A stretch of 64,000 nt of DNA from assembly GCF_947179165.1 (NCBI RefSeq), contig NC_077238.1:59973257-60037256 (forward strand), in the 5' to 3' direction. Position numbers and translations under genes: made by a program. Shown here piece by piece: positions 48,831 to 60,489 of this stretch. Numbering within the stretch: position 1 is the first letter of the stretch; each line of letters begins with the position of its first letter. The stretch comes from Solanum dulcamara. Lineage: Eukaryota > Streptophyta > Magnoliopsida > Solanales > Solanaceae. The notes under the pieces are model-generated. The model had not been told where the DNA came from and made no database searches. It saw only the letters and a list, made by a program, of their open reading frames with translations.

Positions 48831-51800
48831 ATCCTGCTTTCCTCGAAAATTCTGCCTTTGTTTCAGCTTCAACAAATTCTGGTATTCAATCTTGTAGAAA
48901 ATGTCTTCTTTGTGGAATATTTTGAGTCTCTTTCAATTTTTTTGCCCAGTTTCCATTGTAAAAGAATGAAAAGCATATGGAAAACATAACCGAACCGTTA
49001 TGACGCCTACATATCCCATTGAAACAGGAATTAGACGCAGTTCCAATGGAATGTGATTGGCAAAATGGAGATATGAACTCAACAATGTATGTCTTCCACT
49101 AGGTACTTGAAACAACCTTGCTTTGATCTTTGAAGTGAGTAAACTTGATAACAATCCAAATCAACTTTCCTGAGAAACAAGAAAAATTGAACACAAAATA
49201 TGAGTTTATTTAATAATATTAACCAAGAATAATGTATAAAACATAAAACACATGTTTTCCACAAAACATACTTATCCAAGATTCGAAGAATTTGACACTC
49301 TAAACAGATGATCAAATGAACAAAATTGATAATTCTAAGATTTTGAACAAAGTGAACTATGTGATAAAAAAAAGGTATGAATGTTCAAAACTCAACACCA
49401 ACTAATTTTTGTGGAATTTATTTTTGAAATCTGTTTAAAATCAAAGGAGCCCTAAAACTAGAATTTGATTCCAAATCAATTGAATATTTGGTCAACTTTT
49501 ACACCAACTGATGTGAAAAAAAATGTTTTTTAAGAATAACTAGGTCAACGTGAATTTGAGAGATGATCCAATGATTATTTTTGAAACAAAAATTTGGACT
49601 ATAAAACTTGAATGATTTTATCATATATGAGGATAAACTTTAAAAAAAAAAACACTTTGGAAAGACTCGCATTTTGAGTGTTTATGCCTAAGAATGTGCT
49701 AAAATTGAAAAGAAGTAACAAATAAATCATGCTTGAAGCAAAACATATGTATTAATGAAAAATCAAATAAACATGGGCGAAACAAATTATGTAATATTTA
49801 GCACACCAATAATGAATAACTCGTCCTAGCATACTTGTAACCTTTTAAGCCAAAGGTAAACCTAATGATTGAAGGGAGTGTACGTCAATTGTGAAACATT
49901 CCATTGCCCAAAAAACAATTTATACTAATTATATGAATAAATTGAATGGAGATGAAGAAAAAGAGTATACAAATAAATATCAGTTCCACACAGGATACAA
50001 TCCTAAAATAAGTTACCATGAAAGATCCTTCTTGAAATTTCAGAACGCCTTTTTGAATGAAGATCTTCTTTTAATTACATTAAAAGGAACTAAACTATAA
50101 ATAATAAAAATTCTAACCTCGAGGGAAAATGGTACGTACAACTCGACATACATATCATTCAAGTTCAACAAATAATTGGATGATTGTCTTTTGTTTTTGA
50201 CTGTGGGCCAACAACACGCAAGGTAATCTTATAATGTACCCAACACGCCTCTAGTATTGGTCCAACTTAGACAAATGCACTAAACAAGGGGTTTTTGTTT
50301 CAGCTCTACGCTAGATGGACTAGAATTGACTTTGAAAAGAGGCCGGGTATCCAAGTAGGACAAAATACGAGGTGAAGATAATAAACGACGTTGGACGACC
50401 ACGAACCAACTATCCATTTACTACTCCAAAAAGTAGGGTGTTTTTCTGAAGAAACAGCCACGAATAACCACGTAACCGCCCTTATTCTTAATGCAAACTA
50501 TTTGTTGCTTGGCAGTAATTATGGCATGATACAATGACAATGCACATATAATTAAACAAATAATGAATAAATAATATAAGTATAATATACAAATAATCAA
50601 CAAAAGATATACAAGGTACAATATATGACCCAATAAAAACAAAATCTCCTTAATTTGAAAAAATAAACGCATAATGGTTAGAACCTCTATATTCTCAGCA
50701 AAGTCGCCATTCTATTAACATTCTTATTTTTACAAATAAGGTGCAACGTCGTGGGACTCATAAAAAATCATTTAATTATTTTAATTTTTTAAAAAGAAAA
50801 TAATTTAGGGAGTCGCTACCTAATTTTAGAATAATTAGAAAACCAATTAATTAGTTTTAAAATATCTACAAAATCAATAAATTCTAGTTAAGGGTTCAAC
50901 TTATTCCGAAGGAAAAATATTTGTACCCTTCAGAATCCACAATTGTGGGTTCCGGCTGAACTCATTTTTTAAAATTGAGGAGAAAATAAAACTATTGCAC
51001 AAGTACAATAAACATGAAACATATACAAAGAATAAAATAAGGCAATAATGTGAGAAACAACCTAATATTTGTCTAATGTCAATAATATACACAATAATGA
51101 ATCAAAAAATATTATTCGAATAGCTTCTTCGAGAAGCAATTTTGGTACTTGTAAAGACACTTAATAAAAGTGTTACCAATGGATAAATATGAATCAATAT
51201 AAAGTAAAGAAATAATAATTCAAAACACAAACTCGTCTTATATACACGGGAGCCTTGAAAATCGATGGTAATTTCTTCACCGATTTTTTTTTAATGTATA
51301 AGGTGTATGAATTTAATTAGAATTTCCATATTTTAAAATAAAGAGGCCTTGAAAATCGATGGAGAGATTTTTTCATTGGCCAATTGAATTAGCATCTATT
51401 CGATATCAATAAAAAATACTAATAAAGGAAATAAAATAACAAAACTTTATCTAAAAATAATTTCAAAGAAGAATGGGCAGTGAGAACGACATACAGATTG
51501 CCTTAAACTTCAACATTAGTTACAAAAAAATTAAATATCGGTGCAAAATATCAATCAAGAATCTAAATAGCATTAACACTAAAATTTTCAAAATATAATA
51601 CAAGCAAACCATAACACTCATAATCAATTCAAAATGTTTTATATTGCAGCGGAACAAGCAAAATTTGAATTGTAAAAATGTAACAACTTAACGAACAAAG
51701 TAGAACAACAAAAATGATCCAACACCATAACAATATCACCACTGGATAATCAATAAAACTCACTAAAAATGCAGAAATCAGTCCGTTCGAGCATCTATGA

Positions 51801-52452
51801 CATAAAAAATAGAACAAATCAAAGATACAAAGCTATAGTCATTGGAAGAAACAAAAGATTTTACCGGAGGGGAAGAATGGAGACAGTAGTGTTATGGTTG
51901 TTCATCTGAACTCAGAGCGTGCTGCTTTTTCTTGTTTGTTAAGAATGGTGCCGCATTGACGTAGCTTCTGGTTGTTCTCATCTAAGAGAACTCCTTTTAT
52001 TGCATAGATCTAGTGTTCACTCAGGGTTTTATTAGAGATTGGAATGTCATTTTGGTTGTTGGTTTGTCAGAGAAACAGAACAGGGAGCAAGGGTCTTGGG
52101 ATGATTGTTTTCTGAGGTTTTGGAGGTGGTTGTTATCCGCTCCAGTTCATTGGAGAAAGAAGTTCACTAGTAATGGGGTGTGAAAAAAAATGGAGAAACA
52201 GGGGTGGGGTTTCTGACTTGCTGGAGCTTTGGAGCTTGTCAGGTTGTAGCGGTTTTGGATCTTGTCTTACGAGATCGGAGCCTACTGATGTCAGGCTTGT
52301 TTGGTTCTATTTGATAGAGATGAGTATAATGGTAATGAAGGTCATTTTGATGGCTCTTTTAGTATGGTTCTCTGGCAGTGGCATTTCGTATAAGAAGAAA
52401 GGTGGGTTTTGAGCAGCTGTGGCGGCTGTTTGGAAAATGGGAGGAGAAAATT
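48831..52452. other. AT-rich, LTR-like debris without coding capacity
   Basis: I see no recognisable protein domain here. Segments such as GTTATGACGCCTACATATCCC (48990-49010) and AATTTAGGGAGTCGCTACC (about 50802-50820) resemble, from memory, stretches inside LTRs of large Solanaceae retrotransposons. The part from 51860 to 52450 reads like the end or middle of an LTR and appears to continue after the LINE at 62706. Small open frames in this range are AT-rich and not taken as genes. Confidence 0.35.
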
Positions 52453-52469
52453 ATTAGGGTTTCACCTAA

Positions 52470-55400
52470 TGTAGAAATTTTAATACGAACGTAACGCAAG
52501 TTACGACGACCCGAGGGTCCAAACATAGCTCCTTCAATTCACCAAACACTGATGCGATCACTGTACACATATCTGAGGAGGAGCTGCGAGCAGCACACAA
52601 AATATTTGCTTTGCACAAAGATGGATTGATTCGAGTCTCAAGAGTGGGTACAAATGATTCATCATCACTTGGACTACATACAATCGAAAAATTAGAACAA
52701 ATTACATCACCAGTTGTGAGCACTGAATTTTTAAAATTTAAGCTAAAGAACACAGTCTCGCCAGACAAGCAAATTGAAATTCGAACAAGTTCCGGCGATA
52801 TTCGAGACGTCGGACCCACTGGGGTTTGTTCTCCTGGTCAAGACGCGTCCAATGATACAAGTTTCACCGGCGTTGGAATCGCCGGTGAAAACTTTGATGT
52901 CAGCGCCGGAGCTCCGGCAAGTATATCCCATCAAAATCAATGCCAACATGCTAAGCTCGATGAGGAGAACCTTTCAGGCATCAAGAACCAGCTCGAATTT
53001 CAACCATAGGCTTTGAATATCCATTTCGTTACTGAACGAGAAGAGGTCGCCGGACCTCCGGTTAACCAATTGAGCCAAGACCAATGCCAAAAGGTGCGCG
53101 ACAGTGTAGAGAAGCTTCCTTGCTATATGGCTAGTCTCGAATCACTACCAAAAGATTTAAATTTGAAAAGTCGTCAAGGCGGCAATCGTGATGAGACTGC
53201 CGGAGCTTCGATGAACAAAATGCTGAGACACCAATGCCAAAATGTTCCCAAGGCTGTTGTGACGCTTCCTACACAAACCACTGACCCCAAATTATCTTCA
53301 AAAAGTTCAAATTCAAAAAGTCGTCAAGACTTTTCCGAAGGAGATTATCACAGTCACAGTGGTATTCAAATTGAGGAACCTACATTGGCTAATGATCACC
53401 ATCAGTACCTTGATGATTGTAGTCAATCTCACAATAATCAAATAACTTGCAATGATCCAATGCCAAAAAACTTGAACCATATCTGCAGCACTAGTTCGAT
53501 CACAGGAGCACAAGGTAAGTTTTCTCCTTCTCTTGATTTCAATAAGCAGGGTCAGTATGTGTGTTCTCCTAATGACATTCAACTATCTCCTAATCATATT
53601 GATCTTCCTAATAATCGTGGGCAAGGTTTGGAAAATAATTTGGTGCCTAGTGCTGATGTGCATCATTATCATACTAATAAGAATAGTGCATCTGGGCATA
53701 ATTCTACTTCTATGAATATTGATGTTAATTTGTTGAAATCCAATGGAGTAAATACACTCCTTGGAACTGCTTCTAACAATCTTATGCAGGGTAATGAGCA
53801 TAACACTACCAAGCCTAATTCTACTGCTGAGACCCTGACCACCAACATACTTCAAACTCACAAAACTACAAGTACTACAAGTACCTTCCCAAAAATATCC
53901 TCCAACTTTGATAAGCCTAGCCCCAACAATCAAGTCCCTAAACCTGTTAGTACCCAACCTCAACAACCTGAAAACAACAATAGAAATCCTCAGAGAAATC
54001 AGTTCCCCAATAGAAAGGAACAGGTCCCTCACCCTGCCCCCTACACTGTGATCCAAACCTTTGCGTCTAAGCTTAGATTAAACCAAGCTAAGAATGCCAC
54101 CCCTCTTGAACTATCTACTCCTATCTATACTACTAGACAAGGGTTACCAACTGTGATATATGACAATGATGACTTCATGATTAAATTGGCTCAAAGATGC
54201 AAATATATTCTTGTTGGGAAATTTAGTAACACCATGCCAAAGGTGGAACTCATAAGGAGAAGCTTCATCCTCCAAACACAGCTTGTGGGAGGTGTTAAAA
54301 TTACCCATTTTAATGCAAGGCATGTATACATTGACCTTGACAATGAAATGGATTACACAACTGTGTGGACCAGACAAAGGATGACCATTGAAGGGCAAGT
54401 TATGAGGATACAAATTTGGACACCAACCTTTAGGCCTGAGGAGGAAACTCCTATAGTTCCTGTGTAGGTAGCACTGCCAGAACTCCCATGGCATTGCTAT
54501 TAAAAGGAGTTTGTTACTACACTATTGACCCCTATTGGAAAAGTCCTCTTTATGGATGCTGCCTCTATCCAAAAGACAAGAGGAAGTACTTCCAAGGTGA
54601 GAGTTCAAATCAACCTTACCCAGGAGAGGCCTCATCATGTCTGGCTTGACTATGACAAAAGAGATCCAACTATTGGAAGATGGCAAGAACTACTATATGA
54701 GAATGTCCCTGAATATTGCATGTATTGCAAGCATCAGGGGCATATGATGCATGTCTGCAACATAAGAAAAAGAGATGAAGAACAAAAAAATAGGAAAGAA
54801 GCAGAAAATGAAAAGAAAATCAAAAGCCATGATGAGAAAGACAAAAGAGAACAAGTTCATCCACCATCTGCCAACCTACAGGTGCACAACAATCCTTCAA
54901 CAACCAAAGTACCACAACAGCCACAAAACACTATGACTAGCAAGGAGGACAATGGATGGCAAACTCAAAGAAGAAAACAGAACAAAGGACCTACCAATGT
55001 GCAGCAGCACCAGGACATCAGAACTACAGGAGCACTACTCAAAGGTAAGTATGTACCAGTGCAGCAAGTCAATGCTGATCCAGGTAAGAATGCTACTCCT
55101 ACTACTACTTCCAATGTTCATGTTGATCTTGTTATGCAAGATCAACCCACTAACCAAGGTGCAGGAGATACAAACATCTAAAGGAACTCAGTAGTGAAGA
55201 GTTCATCAATAAGGCAAGCAAGTACTACAACTCAGAGACAAGGTATTGACTTATCTCTCCCACAAACCCCTTCCCCTCATATTGGATGTATAAGTAATAT
55301 CTTAACAGGTACTACACAAAGGACCAATGTTGCAAGGGACTCAGGTATTGACTCTACTAGACCAATCCCCAGGATGCCCCCAATTTTTAATGTTGTTGAT

Positions 55401-56426
55401 ATTATTGATGCTGAAGTTGTTGGGGGGCAGGATGGAAGTGAAAAGGAGGCACACTCTAACATGCAGGAAGGGGTAACCATAAGGGGAAGGGATTTGTCTC
55501 ATGTTTTGCATGAGAACCAAAACACTGACCCTAGGAGTGACTCTAGAGCCACTACAACCACTGAGCACAACAATATCAATGATCCAGCCCAGCCTGAAAA
55601 TGCTAAAGAAAATGGTACTGCACAGGATTCTACTTTGCCAACTCCTAAAGGCTCTATGGCTAAAGACTTGGGGTCACTTTCTAGCACCAGTGCCAAGTAC
55701 TCTACTGCAAAGAGGAACAAGTTAAGTAAGAAAATGAGGGATGCTATCAAGAAGAAAATTGATGAAAAAAATCATGCTGAGGGAGTTCCTAAGTTTTGTC
55801 ACAGCATGACTATGCAACAAACTCATCAGCCTTGCCAATAATTTGTAATTGATGATGATCAAGTGGGAATGGTTATCACTACCCTCCAAGCCCATTGCAT
55901 TCTCACAACTCCCATTCAGTCAGCAGGTGTCAATATTGAAACACATACTAATATAGCCAAGGCCAACTATACTATCAACACTGAGGTTGATGAATATGCA
56001 GTGTGTGAATCTGAGAATGAAAAAGATAGTGATTATCAACCAATGACTGACTATGACGATGAGGATTCTGTGAGTGAATAATTGATTAAGGCTTTCAGCC
56101 CATCCAGGGACAAGGTGTATGAGGATGAGGTCCAACAGTTTGCTAAGTCCCAGGGATTCTCTGATGAATATAGGGTCACTCATTCTGAAGATGAGGAAGA
56201 CCATGACTATTGGAAAGAGGCACAACAAGAAGATCAACTGGAGGCATTCAGATCCACAATGACAGCTTTAGTGTAGAGGGAAAGTCAGCAAGACAAGGAG
56301 GAGAATGATCCACCCGCTAAAAGTAAGCAAACAAAGAAGAAGACTAAGAAAAGTATCATCAGCAGTTCTGATAAGGTTGTTCTCAACAGCAACATCAACA
56401 CTAGGTCCAAAACTCACAAACCTTAA
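52470..56426 (+). pseudogene. LINE ORF1: nucleic-acid-binding protein with DUF4283-like and CCHC domains
   Basis: One frame stays open, apart from seven stops, for about 1,318 codons. No upstream ATG is present, so the start is lost or non-standard. The N-terminal 560 or so residues are Ser/Asn/Pro/Gln-rich and look disordered. A DUF4283-like domain is at about 54160-54470 (DDFMIKLAQRCKYILVGKFS), then QLVGGVKITHFNARHVYIDL, then RPHHVWLDYDK. A zinc knuckle CMYCKHQGHMMHVC lies at 54717-54758. A Lys-rich tail and an acidic stretch (SDYQPMTDYDDEDSVSE near 56030-56080) follow. Stops: 53007, 54465, about 54501, 55179, 55839, 56079, 56274. ORF1 proteins coat LINE RNA. The stop TAA at 56424 overlaps the ORF2 ATG at 56426. 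Confidence 0.85.
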
Positions 56427-59400
56427 TGATTAGTATAATTTACTGGAATGCAAGGAGTATTAATACTCAAGGGGCCCTTGACAGCCTATAAAAGTTAAAA
56501 TATCTCCATAAGTTGTCTATTATAGCAGTGTTGGAACCATTCTCCAACAAATCCCAAATTGAATTCCACAGAATTCAGCTAGGTATGGATAATTTTATGT
56601 CCAACTCCAACAACAAAATTTGGTTATTCTAGAACAAATACATTGTATGCAACATTGTTGCCCAGGATGAACAGCAAATGACTTGTGACATTACTCATGT
56701 GGCTTGTCCTAATAGCTACCTCATTACCTTTGTATATGCAAAATGCAAGGACTATATGAGAAGAGACTTATGGGATAAGATGCTGCAATTCTCCAGTAAG
56801 GAGAAGCCTTGGTGCACCATTGGAGACTTCAATGTTATTACAGATGTTGAAGAAAAGATGGAGGGCCAGCCATACAATGTGACCAAGAGCTTTGAGTTTA
56901 TTAGTGTGATAGAAGCTTGTGGACTCACTGATCTGGGGTTCTGTGGGCAGAAGTTCACCTGGTGCAACAATAGAGACAAAGATGCTAGGATTTGGAAAAG
57001 ACTTGACAGGGCCATGGTTAATGAATCTTGGTTAGAAGTCATGCCTGTAACAACTGTCAATCACTTGGCCTCCACAGGATCTGACCACTGTCCTCTACTA
57101 CTTGAAAGCATGGCAAAACAAGGTAATGTTATCAAGTATTTCAAATTTCTAAACTTCTGGACAAACAATGTTAATTTCCTTAGCACTATAAAAGCATGTT
57201 GGGACAATCCTGTGGAAGGAAATCCAATGAGAACCTTCCAACAAAAGCTGAAAAGAGTTTCTAATACTCTTAGTAAGTGGTCAAGAAATGAGTTTGGGGA
57301 CATCTTTGCTTCAGTAAAAGAATATGAAGAGCAGGTGAGACAAGATAAAGAAAAAATAATCAGTGACAATACTGAAGAGAACAGGTCCAAGCTACATCAG
57401 ATCAATGCTCAGTACATCAGATATCTGAAGATGGAGAAGGCTATCTTAAAGCAAAAAACTCAACTTCATTAGTTCAAAGATGGAGATGCCAATACCAGCT
57501 ATTTTCATGCTATTATCAGAAAAAGAAGAAGAAAGTTATACATCCATCAGATTAGTGATGAACATGGCAATACTATTCAAGGTGAAGACAATATTGCAAG
57601 AGCAGCCACAGCACACTTTGAAAAAATATTCAGTGGAGAAGAGAGACTGATCAGGGAAGATGTTCTTAAATGCATTCCAAAGATGGTTACAGAGGAGCAG
57701 AATGAGAGCCTGCAATCCTTACCTACTATGGATGAGCTGAAGAAAGTTGTATTGTCTATGAGCCCTACATCAGCTGCTGGACCAGATGGAATAAATGGGA
57801 AATTCTTTCATTCATGCTGGGATATCATCTGTGAAGACCTACTGAGATTAGTCTAGTATTTCTTCAATGGACATGGTATTCCCAAGTTTATTTCTCATAC
57901 ATTCTTAGCTTTACTTCCTAAGAATGAGCATCCTAACAGCCTCTCAGAATACAGGCCTATTTCTCTCAGCAATTTCACTAACAAGATCATTTCTAAGTTG
58001 ATAAGCCTCAGAATTGCTCCAATATTGCCTCAGCTAATCTCAGATAATCAATCTGGATTTGTTAAAGGTAGGAGTATTTCTAAGAACATAATGTTAGCTC
58101 AAGAAATCATCCACAATATTAAGAGACCAAAGGCTGGGGATAATGTGGTGATAAAGCTAGATATGGCCAAGGCCTATGATAGGGTCTCTTGGTCATTCAT
58201 TCGTATGGTCATGAGGAAAATGGGGTTTGGAGAAGTGTTGATTGATATGGTTTGGAGGATTATGTCAAACAATTGATACTCAGTCATCATTAATGGTGCA
58301 AGGCATGGCTTCTTCCACTCTACAAGAGGACTCAAGAAAGGAGACCCTCTATCCCCTACTTTATTCATCATTGGAGCTGAAGTTTTGTCTAGACTTCTCA
58401 ACAATCTTCATCACCATTATTTATATACAGGATTCCAGATGGAAAGAAGAGGTCCTCAAGTAAATCACTTGAGCTTTGTAGATGATGTGATCATTTTCAC
58501 ATCTACCAGCAACTTCTCACTTACATTGATTACCAAAACTCTTAAAATGTATGAAGCTATTTCAGGACAACTTATCAATAAAGATAAGAGTCAAACCATG
58601 ATGCCACTGAATACTCCCTTTGATATGGTGGAAAGGGTCAGCATGATCACAAGATACAATTGCACTCATGGCCCAATCACTTACCTAGGTTGTACCTTAT
58701 ATATAGGAAGATAAAGGATCATATATTTCTCTAGTATGGTTTCTAAGGTTCTAAGCAGGATCAGGGGATGGCAAACTAAAATGTTAAGCTATGGAGGTAG
58801 AGTCATCTTGGTGAAATCAGTGCTGCAATCCATTCCTATACACCTGCTATCAGCTATCAGTCCTACCAAGACCACCATGAATCAAATTAAAAGACTAATT
58901 GCTGACTTTTTTTGGGGATGGGAAACTGAAAGAAGAAAATATCACTGGGCCTCTTGGGATACTCTCAGTTATCCTTATGAGGAGGGTGGTATAGGTGTTA
59001 AAAAATTAGAGGATGTGTGCTTATCCTTCCAATATAAACAGTGGTGGACTTTCAGATCAAATAAGACACTATGGGGGGAATTCCTTAAAGCAAAATATTG
59101 CCAAAGGGCTCATCCAGTCATAAAGAAGTGGAACACAGGACAGTCCCTCATGTGGAAGCACATGATGAGCAATAAAAGAGATATTGAGCCTCATATACAA
59201 TGGAGAATCAAGTCTGGAACAAGCAGCTCTTGGTGGGATGATTGGCTAGGGGTAGGTCCATTAGCTTACCACAATGAAAGTCTCCCTAGATTGAATAACA
59301 CTACTGTCTCTAAACTAATGGAGAATGGAGGATGGAAGGTAGAGGAAGTAAGGAAACATGCACCCCTTCAGCTGGTGTGAAAAATTCTCAGCACTCCCAT

Positions 59401-60489
59401 CAGCTATATTCCAAATATGCAGGATCAAGCCATCTGGAAGCCTAACTCTCATGGCAACTTCACTTGTGCATCAGCTTGGGAGTTAGTAAGAAAGAAAAAG
59501 ACAAAATCTCTCACTAACAGCAATATATGGCACAATAGCATTCCTTTCAAGGTCTCTTTTCTTTTGTGGAGAGCTTTCAGACTTAAGCTACCCACAAATG
59601 ACAGAATTATGGCCTTTGGACAGGAGCCTGCTGCATGCTCTTGCTGCTATAGAGCAGGTCTTGATGATATAGACCATATCCTTGTTTCAAGCTACTTTGC
59701 ACAATATATTTATAAGCACTTTTCAGGGTACTGGGGTTACAACACAGTAACACTCCTCTAAAAAACCTATTGATGAGGTGGTGGCTAATCAAAACTAACA
59801 ATGAGCTTCATAAGTGAGTAATGCAAGCCATCCCCATTTTTGTGTGCTGGAATCTATGGAAGAATAGATGTGCATGCAAGTATGGAGGCAAGAAGTCTAA
59901 TGCTACTAGAGTAATATTCTCAATATCCAAAGATCTATATATGCTTATCTCTACTGTGTATCCATATATTGATTTGCCAAGTAAGTGGGCAGATTTGGTT
60001 ACCATGGTTGAAAAAAGCCAACATGAGTTGAGAATAACCAAAGTATGTTGGACTAAACCACAACCTACAATGATCAAGCTCAACACAGATGGGAGTGTCC
60101 TTAACAATCCAGGAAAGATAGGGGCAGGGGGCATTCTTAGGGACCATAATAGAGTGCTGATATATGCCTTTGCATCTCCACTAGGCTTTGGTTCTAATAA
60201 CCAAGCTGAAGTACAAGCAGCTCTTATTGGTATTCAATGGTGTCTACAACATGGCCACAATAGGGTAGCCCTGGAAGTAGACTCTGAGCTAATGATCAAG
60301 TGGCTCAAACAAGAGATGAAACCACCATGGAATATTCACACCTATCTTATTGAGCTGCAGTTATTGATTAGCAAGATGGAAAGCTTCCACTGCAGATATA
60401 TCTTTAGGGAAGCTAATTTTCCTGCAGATACACTCTCAAAAGAAAGCCACATGAAGGACCATACACAACACTACTACAGTTTTCAATAA
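56426..60489 (+). pseudogene. LINE ORF2: endonuclease, reverse transcriptase, zf-RVT and RNase H
   Basis: ORF2 starts at ATG 56426 (MISIIYWNARSINTQG). The apurinic-like endonuclease runs to about 57110 (CTIGDFNVI, RIWKRLDRAMVN, SDHCPLLL with the catalytic Asp-His). RT spans about 57700-58700: SEYRPISLSNF, DMAKAYDRVSW, GLKKGDPLSPTLFI and the catalytic box FVDD at 58475-58486. A zf-RVT-like segment is at 59430-59720 (PFKVSFLLWRAFRLKLP; CSCC). RNase H is at about 60060-60450, with the first catalytic Asp at 60088 (LNTDGSV), then NNQAEVQAALIG and LEVDSEL. Stops occur near 56489, 56629, 57470, 57855, 58275, 58712, 59378 and 59815, with a frameshift near 59757. The protein would nick DNA and prime reverse transcription there. 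Confidence 0.9.
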
